A DNA stretch of 64,000 nucleotides from an uncultured Flavobacteriales bacterium. GTDB lineage: Bacteria > Bacteroidota > Bacteroidia > Flavobacteriales_E > Vicingaceae. The stretch's first letter is position 1. Every line of letters starts with the position of its first letter. The stretch is from the NCBI GenBank assembly GCA_937901255.1, contig CALCHN010000003.1, positions 1 to 64,000 of the forward strand, written 5' to 3'. The position numbers and the translations under genes are program-made. The notes below the pieces were generated by a model. It was not told the DNA's origin, made no database searches, and saw only the letters and a list, made by a program, of their open reading frames with translations. Positions 59,914-64,000 of the stretch are shown here, piece by piece.

Positions 59914-59968
59914 CCCCCTCTCTTTAAAGAGGGGGGGAAGTTGTCTAAAGATAACTTTGGGGTGAGTC
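59906..59968. repeat. Double-hairpin repeat, copy C, supplies a stop codon
   Basis: CTCCCTAACCCC, the hairpin CCTCTCTT/AAAGAGGG, the hairpin AAGTTGTC/GATAACTT (one G.T mismatch) and GGGGTGAGTC follow in the order of copies A and B. The TAA at 59911-59913 in its left arm ends the RND exporter gene. Confidence 0.8.
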
Positions 59969-60053
59969 AAAAAAAGAGTAAGAAATAACAAAAGCTCCAA
60001 CGGAGCGAAATTTAAAAGCGTTGAGAGTAAGCTCATCGCAAAAAAATAGACAC

Positions 60054-60917
60054 ATGAAAGGAATAGTATTAGCCGGAGGTTCCGGAACTCGTCTCCATCC
60101 ATTAACATTAGCTGTTAGTAAACAGTTAATGCCCATTTACGATAAACCTATGATTTACTACCCAATTTCTACATTAATGAGTGCGGGTATAAAGGAAATT
60201 CTTATCATCACTACTCCTCACGATAATTTAAGCTTTAAAACCTTATTAGGTGATGGCTCTCAGTTTGGCTGTAAGTTTGAATACGAAGTACAAGAAGTAC
60301 CCAACGGTTTAGCTCAAGCCTTTGTAATTGGCGAAAAATTCATTGGAGATGATAGTGTCGCTTTAATTTTGGGAGATAATATTTTTTATGGAACAGGTTT
60401 AGAGGAATTGTTAATTCAACATACCAATCCAACGGGAGGAGTTGTTTTTGCCTACCATGTTTCTGATCCTCAACGTTATGGAGTAGTAGAGTTTGATAAA
60501 AACAACAAAGCCATTTCTATTGAAGAAAAACCATTAAAACCTAAATCGCACTTTGCTGTTCCTGGGTTGTATTTTTATGACAATCAAGTAGTAGAAATAG
60601 CCAAAACCTTAGAGCCAAGTGCCAGAGGCGAATATGAAATTACGGATATCAATAGAATATACTTAGAAAAAAACCAGTTAGAAGTTGGTATTTTAGACAG
60701 AGGTACTGCTTGGTTAGATACAGGAACGCACCAGTCTTTAATGCAAGCATCGCAGTTTGTTCAGGTTATTGAAGAACGTCAGGGATTGAAAATTGGCTGT
60801 TTAGAAGAAATTGCTTACCGAAAAGGCTTTATTACTAAAGAACAATTACTTAAATTAGCAGAACCATTGATTAAAAGTGGTTATGGTACTTACCTAATGG
60901 AAATTGTAAATGAGTAA
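60054..60917 (+). CDS. rmlA: Glucose-1-phosphate thymidylyltransferase
   Basis: Enzyme of 288 residues making dTDP-glucose from glucose-1-phosphate and dTTP, the first step of dTDP-rhamnose and related sugar synthesis. Signature MKGIVLAGGSGTRLHPLT (1-18) with the pyrophosphate loop, KPMIYYPIS, LGDNIFYG with the metal Asp, and EYEITDINRIYL. The start is the ATG at 60054; the 11-codon in-frame extension is not part of the family. Its stop overlaps the next gene by 8 bp. The rmlBCD genes are not in the window. Confidence 0.95.
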   Translation: MKGIVLAGGSGTRLHPLTLAVSKQLMPIYDKPMIYYPISTLMSAGIKEILIITTPHDNLSFKTLLGDGSQFGCKFEYEVQEVPNGLAQAFVIGEKFIGDDSVALILGDNIFYGTGLEELLIQHTNPTGGVVFAYHVSDPQRYGVVEFDKNNKAISIEEKPLKPKSHFAVPGLYFYDNQVVEIAKTLEPSARGEYEITDINRIYLEKNQLEVGILDRGTAWLDTGTHQSLMQASQFVQVIEERQGLKIGCLEEIAYRKGFITKEQLLKLAEPLIKSGYGTYLMEIVNE

Positions 60918-61857
60918 TAAAAAAACCATATTAGTTACTGGTGGAGCTGGTTTTATAGGAAGTTCTTTAGTTGAAGGATTGATTAAAGATGACAATAATT
61001 TTGTAGTGGTGGTTGATAATTTAAAAACAGGAGGTAAAAATAAACTGCCTAATGCTCCAAAAGGTAACCTTAAATTTATTCAGTGTGATGTGAATAATTT
61101 AGATGAAATACGCAGCGTATTTCATACTTTTTCATTCGATTATGTTTTTCATTATGCGGCTTTGGTTGGTGTTCAGCGAACTTTAGATAATCCTATAGAA
61201 GTTTTAAAAGATATTAATGGAATTGAGAATATTCTAAAATTATCAAAAAATACAGGTGTTAAAAAAGTAATTTATTCTTCTTCTTCTGAGGTGTATGGAG
61301 AACCTGTTGAATATCCTCAAAATGAAGAAACTACACCACTAAATTCACGCTTGCCTTATGCCATTGTGAAAAACGTTGGCGAGGCTTTTTTAAAATCGTA
61401 CAAGCAAGAATATGATTTAGATTTTGTAATTTATAGGTTTTTTAATACTTACGGACCAAAGCAAAGTAAGGACTTTGTTATTTCTAAATTTATTAATGCA
61501 GCCCTTAATAATAACGATATTACTATTTACGGAGATGGCTCTCAAACCAGAACGTTCTGTTATGTACAAAATAATGTTGAAGCGACCATAAAAGCTGCTT
61601 TTAGTGATGAACATGTCAATCAAACCATTAATATTGGTAATGATATAGAAACTTCTATTTTAGACTTAGCTAAGCTGATTATTAAATTAACAGGTTCATC
61701 CTCAAAAATAGTGCATTTACCACCGCTAGAAGAAGGTGATATGACAAGAAGAAAACCTGACATTACTAAAATGAAGCAATTGTTAGGGAATAATAAAATA
61801 TACACTTTGGAGGAAGGATTAACCCAAGTGCTTAAAAATACTTCATTTATTTTATAA
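60910..61857 (+). CDS. NAD-dependent sugar-nucleotide epimerase/dehydratase
   Basis: Extended short-chain dehydrogenase of 315 residues. The Rossmann motif is GGAGFIG (11-17), the catalytic Ser region is IYSSSSEVYGE, and Tyr-x3-Lys is YAIVK (about 151-155). RFFNTYGPKQ and QTRTFCYVQN position the nucleotide sugar. It resembles UDP-glucose 4-epimerases and UDP-glucuronate decarboxylases; TRRKPDITKM points toward the latter, without certainty. It overlaps rmlA by 8 bp and so works in the same sugar pathway or surface-polysaccharide locus. Confidence 0.88.
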   Translation: MSNKKTILVTGGAGFIGSSLVEGLIKDDNNFVVVVDNLKTGGKNKLPNAPKGNLKFIQCDVNNLDEIRSVFHTFSFDYVFHYAALVGVQRTLDNPIEVLKDINGIENILKLSKNTGVKKVIYSSSSEVYGEPVEYPQNEETTPLNSRLPYAIVKNVGEAFLKSYKQEYDLDFVIYRFFNTYGPKQSKDFVISKFINAALNNNDITIYGDGSQTRTFCYVQNNVEATIKAAFSDEHVNQTINIGNDIETSILDLAKLIIKLTGSSSKIVHLPPLEEGDMTRRKPDITKMKQLLGNNKIYTLEEGLTQVLKNTSFIL

Positions 61858-61867
61858 GATAAAAGTA

Positions 61868-62842
61868 ATGGATAAACTGACTAACTTCATTCATATTATT
61901 GAAGAAGCAATTAAAAAAAATGCTTTTAAGAAACAACCTCAATCGCTTTATGATCCTATAAATTATACACTTTCATTAGGTGGAAAAAGAATTCGTCCGG
62001 CATTACTTTTATTGGCAAATGATTTATTTAACGGTAAACCCGAAAAAGCTATCAATGCGGCATTAGCGATAGAAGTATTTCATAATTTTACCTTGGTTCA
62101 TGATGATATTATGGACAATGCTCCAATAAGAAGAGGGAAGCCAACTGTTTTTAAAAAGTGGGATGTAAACACCGCCATTTTATCCGGAGATGTAATGTTG
62201 GTGGAAGCTTATCAGCTATTAGCTGCTTGTGAAGCTTCTGTATTGCCAGAACTTCTAAAACTGTTTAATAAAACCGCAGTAGAAGTTTGCGAAGGACAAC
62301 AATATGATATGCTTTTTGAGAAAGCTGCTGACGTTACCATTGATGATTATTTGAAAATGATAGAACTGAAAACAGCAGTTTTGTTAGGGGCTAGCCTGAA
62401 AATGGGAGCAATTATAGCAGGAGCATCAAAAAGTGATGCTAAGCATTTTTATGAATTTGGTAAAAACATAGGCGTTGCTTTTCAGTTGATGGATGATATT
62501 TTAGATGTTTACGGAAACCCAGAAAAATTTGGCAAACAAGTAGGTGGAGATATTTTAGCCAATAAAAAAACATATTTGTTGCTAAAAACCATGGAATTAG
62601 CCAACGGAGCGTTAAGAAAAGAGCTAGAATTTTGTTTGAACTCTAAAACCTTATCTCCCGAAAATAAAATTACTCGAGTAAAATCCATCTACAATCAATT
62701 AAAGATTAAAGAAAAATCTATTGATGAGATGAACCACTTCTACAATACAGCTATTGCTCACTTAGATAGCATTGAAGCTCCAAAAGAGAAAAAAGCTATT
62801 TTTGAAAATTTCGCTAAAAAATTGATGCATAGAAAACAGTGA
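61868..62842 (+). CDS. Polyprenyl diphosphate synthase
   Basis: All-trans prenyl chain elongating enzyme of 324 residues. The basic GGKRIRP start (39-45), the first Asp-rich motif DDIMDNAPIRRGKPT (about 84-98) and the second motif FQLMDDILDVYG (about 208-219) are all intact. It condenses isopentenyl diphosphate onto an allylic primer; the residues before DDIMD (ALAIEVFHNFTLVH) include bulky side chains that in the family limit chain length, so the product could be C15-C20. It sits 10 bp after the epimerase gene. Confidence 0.92.
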   Translation: MDKLTNFIHIIEEAIKKNAFKKQPQSLYDPINYTLSLGGKRIRPALLLLANDLFNGKPEKAINAALAIEVFHNFTLVHDDIMDNAPIRRGKPTVFKKWDVNTAILSGDVMLVEAYQLLAACEASVLPELLKLFNKTAVEVCEGQQYDMLFEKAADVTIDDYLKMIELKTAVLLGASLKMGAIIAGASKSDAKHFYEFGKNIGVAFQLMDDILDVYGNPEKFGKQVGGDILANKKTYLLLKTMELANGALRKELEFCLNSKTLSPENKITRVKSIYNQLKIKEKSIDEMNHFYNTAIAHLDSIEAPKEKKAIFENFAKKLMHRKQ

Positions 62843-62886
62843 TTGAAATAAAAGGATTATCTTGCATTCGTTTTAATCCGTTTATT

Positions 62887-63807
62887 ATGAGAAAATTAAT
62901 CAGTTATTTTATTCTAATTATTGCATTTATTGCTTGTTCGCAAGCAGATAAAGGCAATTATGAATCTTCTAATGCTCAATATGAGGCTGAAGTAGAAGAA
63001 ATGTCACCAACTGAAAAAAATGGTTTTATATCTTCTTCGGCAGCTAAAGAAAGCAGCGATACCACTCGAAAGTTTATTCGTACTGCCGAAATGAAATTTA
63101 GGGTTAAAGATGCTTATAAAACATCCATGACCTTAGAAAATATAGCACTAAAATTTGAGGGATTTGTTACATATACCTATCTGGAAAGTGTTACTGACCG
63201 AACAGAAATTACTCCCATAAGTGCGGATTCATCATTAGAAACAATTTACTATACTGTAAAAAATGATATTACCATAAGAGTTCCTAATTACAATTTAGAC
63301 ACCACTTTACGAACCATAGCTCATTTTATTGACTACTTGGATTATAGAACCATTAAAGCTCAGGATGTATCGCTTGATTTATTAGCCAACCAAATGGCGG
63401 AAAAAAGAATTTCAAAGCATACGGAAAGGTTGACTGATGCCATAGATGGTAAAGGTAAAAAGTTGAAAGAAACAACTTATGCTGAGGAGAGTCTTTATAA
63501 CAAAGAAGCAGAAAAGGAAAAGAGTATTTTATCGTCATTAAGTATTAAAGATAAAATTGAGTTTAGTACTATTTATTTGAATATCTATCAACGTCAGGCA
63601 ATAAAAAGAACAGTTATTGAAAACCACAAAAACATTGATAAATATGAACCTGATTTGTTGGCACAGATTGGAGAATCATTAAAAACAGGTTGGTACGTTT
63701 TAAAAGTCATTATTATTGGCTTGGTAAAGATTTGGCCTTTATTTTTAATAGGAATAGTTATTTGGTTGGTGATTAAAAAGTTTGCGATTAGAAAGAAAGA
63801 TAAATGA
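62887..63807 (+). CDS. DUF4349 family lipoprotein
   Basis: Lipoprotein of 306 residues from the ATG at 62887, where the signal peptide (MRKLISYFILIIAFIAC) starts; the lipid anchor is Cys17. The DUF4349 body (about 55-260: RKFIRTAEMKFRVKDAYKTS, VRVPN-type strand ITIRVPNYNLDTTL, KAQDVSLDLLANQMAEKR, a coiled coil) is followed by one membrane helix near the C-terminus (about 275-298) and a basic tail. Function unknown. An in-frame GTG 16 codons upstream overlaps the prenyl synthase gene but precedes the signal. Confidence 0.82.
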   Translation: MRKLISYFILIIAFIACSQADKGNYESSNAQYEAEVEEMSPTEKNGFISSSAAKESSDTTRKFIRTAEMKFRVKDAYKTSMTLENIALKFEGFVTYTYLESVTDRTEITPISADSSLETIYYTVKNDITIRVPNYNLDTTLRTIAHFIDYLDYRTIKAQDVSLDLLANQMAEKRISKHTERLTDAIDGKGKKLKETTYAEESLYNKEAEKEKSILSSLSIKDKIEFSTIYLNIYQRQAIKRTVIENHKNIDKYEPDLLAQIGESLKTGWYVLKVIIIGLVKIWPLFLIGIVIWLVIKKFAIRKKDK

Positions 63808-63869
63808 CAACTATTTTCTTAAAACTTTCCTAAAGTACGAGCTAAGTTTTGTGTTGGCAAAGAGGGCGG

Positions 63870-63990
63870 TTACTTAGGTCGAGTAAACACAATCCTTTAT
63901 AAAAATAGTATTTTTGATGTAGTAATTTTTTAAAACAAAATCACTAAGCCCTCTGCTAAAATAACAACGCTACAGCTTAGCGCTTAGGGT
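63870..63990. repeat. Dispersed repeat of about 120 bp, unit 2 (partner 41954-42080)
   Basis: Same strand and block order as unit 1: TTACTTAGGTCGAGTAAA, CTTTATAAAAATAGTATTTTTG, TCTGCTAAAATAACAACGC, CTTAGCGCTTA. The surrounding 193 bp after the DUF4349 gene hold no gene. Confidence 0.75.
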
Positions 63991-64000
63991 GAGATGTATT

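Overview
The window is an AT-rich chromosomal stretch from a member of the Bacteroidota, most likely near Flavobacteriales. The basis is the gene content: type IX secretion (T9SS) sorting domains of type A and type B, PorP/SprF-like and OmpA-family T9SS partners, an RprXY-like two-component system, a split atpD-atpC operon, a short AtpC, YfiR and DUF4349 families, and many boxes matching the Bacteroidota promoter consensus TAnnTTTG instead of Shine-Dalgarno sites. I cannot name the genus. No rRNA, tRNA, CRISPR array, insertion sequence or prophage was seen.

Layout. 1-4.1 kb: two TPR histidine kinases with almost identical kinase halves and the start of their response regulator, all on the minus strand. 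4.2-6.9 kb: two outer-membrane barrel proteins and a T9SS cargo protein. 7.1-13.3 kb: a phosphodiesterase, a DUF202 protein, a minus-strand set (LuxE-like ligase, M28 peptidase, SLC13 transporter) and two lipoproteins, separated by repeat-filled gaps. 13.7-27.4 kb, minus strand: a 1287-residue sensor fused to an adenylate cyclase and an HD domain, then a surface cluster (OmpA/TPR protein, PorP/SprF, type B cargo, two giant fibre-like proteins). 27.6-34.8 kb, minus strand: YfiR/TPR/PP2C signalling operon, a pair of small very basic secreted proteins, ferritin, RprXY-like system. 35.0-36.8 kb: atpC and atpD. 37-40.3 kb, plus strand: ribF, an LRR protein, a membrane-associated protein and a UbiA-like enzyme. 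40.3-47 kb: biotin carboxylase, small membrane proteins, a dead delta-60 repeat gene, a beta-helix T9SS protein and ftsX. 47-53.6 kb, plus strand: leuS, then T9SS cargo genes. 53.6-63.8 kb: a conserved protein of unknown function, a peptide-binding lipoprotein, an RND exporter, rmlA, a sugar-nucleotide epimerase, a polyprenyl synthase and a DUF4349 lipoprotein.

Themes. Much of the coding capacity goes to building and sensing the cell surface: T9SS cargo, barrel proteins, fibres, nucleotide-sugar enzymes, and periplasm-facing sensors tied to His-Asp relay, cAMP and PP2C outputs. The other theme is small palindromic DNA. Several families of short hairpin repeats occupy the gaps. One family of about 30 bp sits three times inside leuS, each time in the same orientation and reading frame, adding short Pro-Pro-Ser-Gly peptides to an essential enzyme. 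A second family of about 65 bp occurs three times and once supplies a stop codon. A cloverleaf-like element and a two-copy repeat of about 120 bp are also present. These repeats, the cyclase-HD fusion, the paired basic proteins and the unknown 606-residue protein are the least conventional parts of the window.

All statements on families come from reading motifs; no alignment, search or folding calculation was run.
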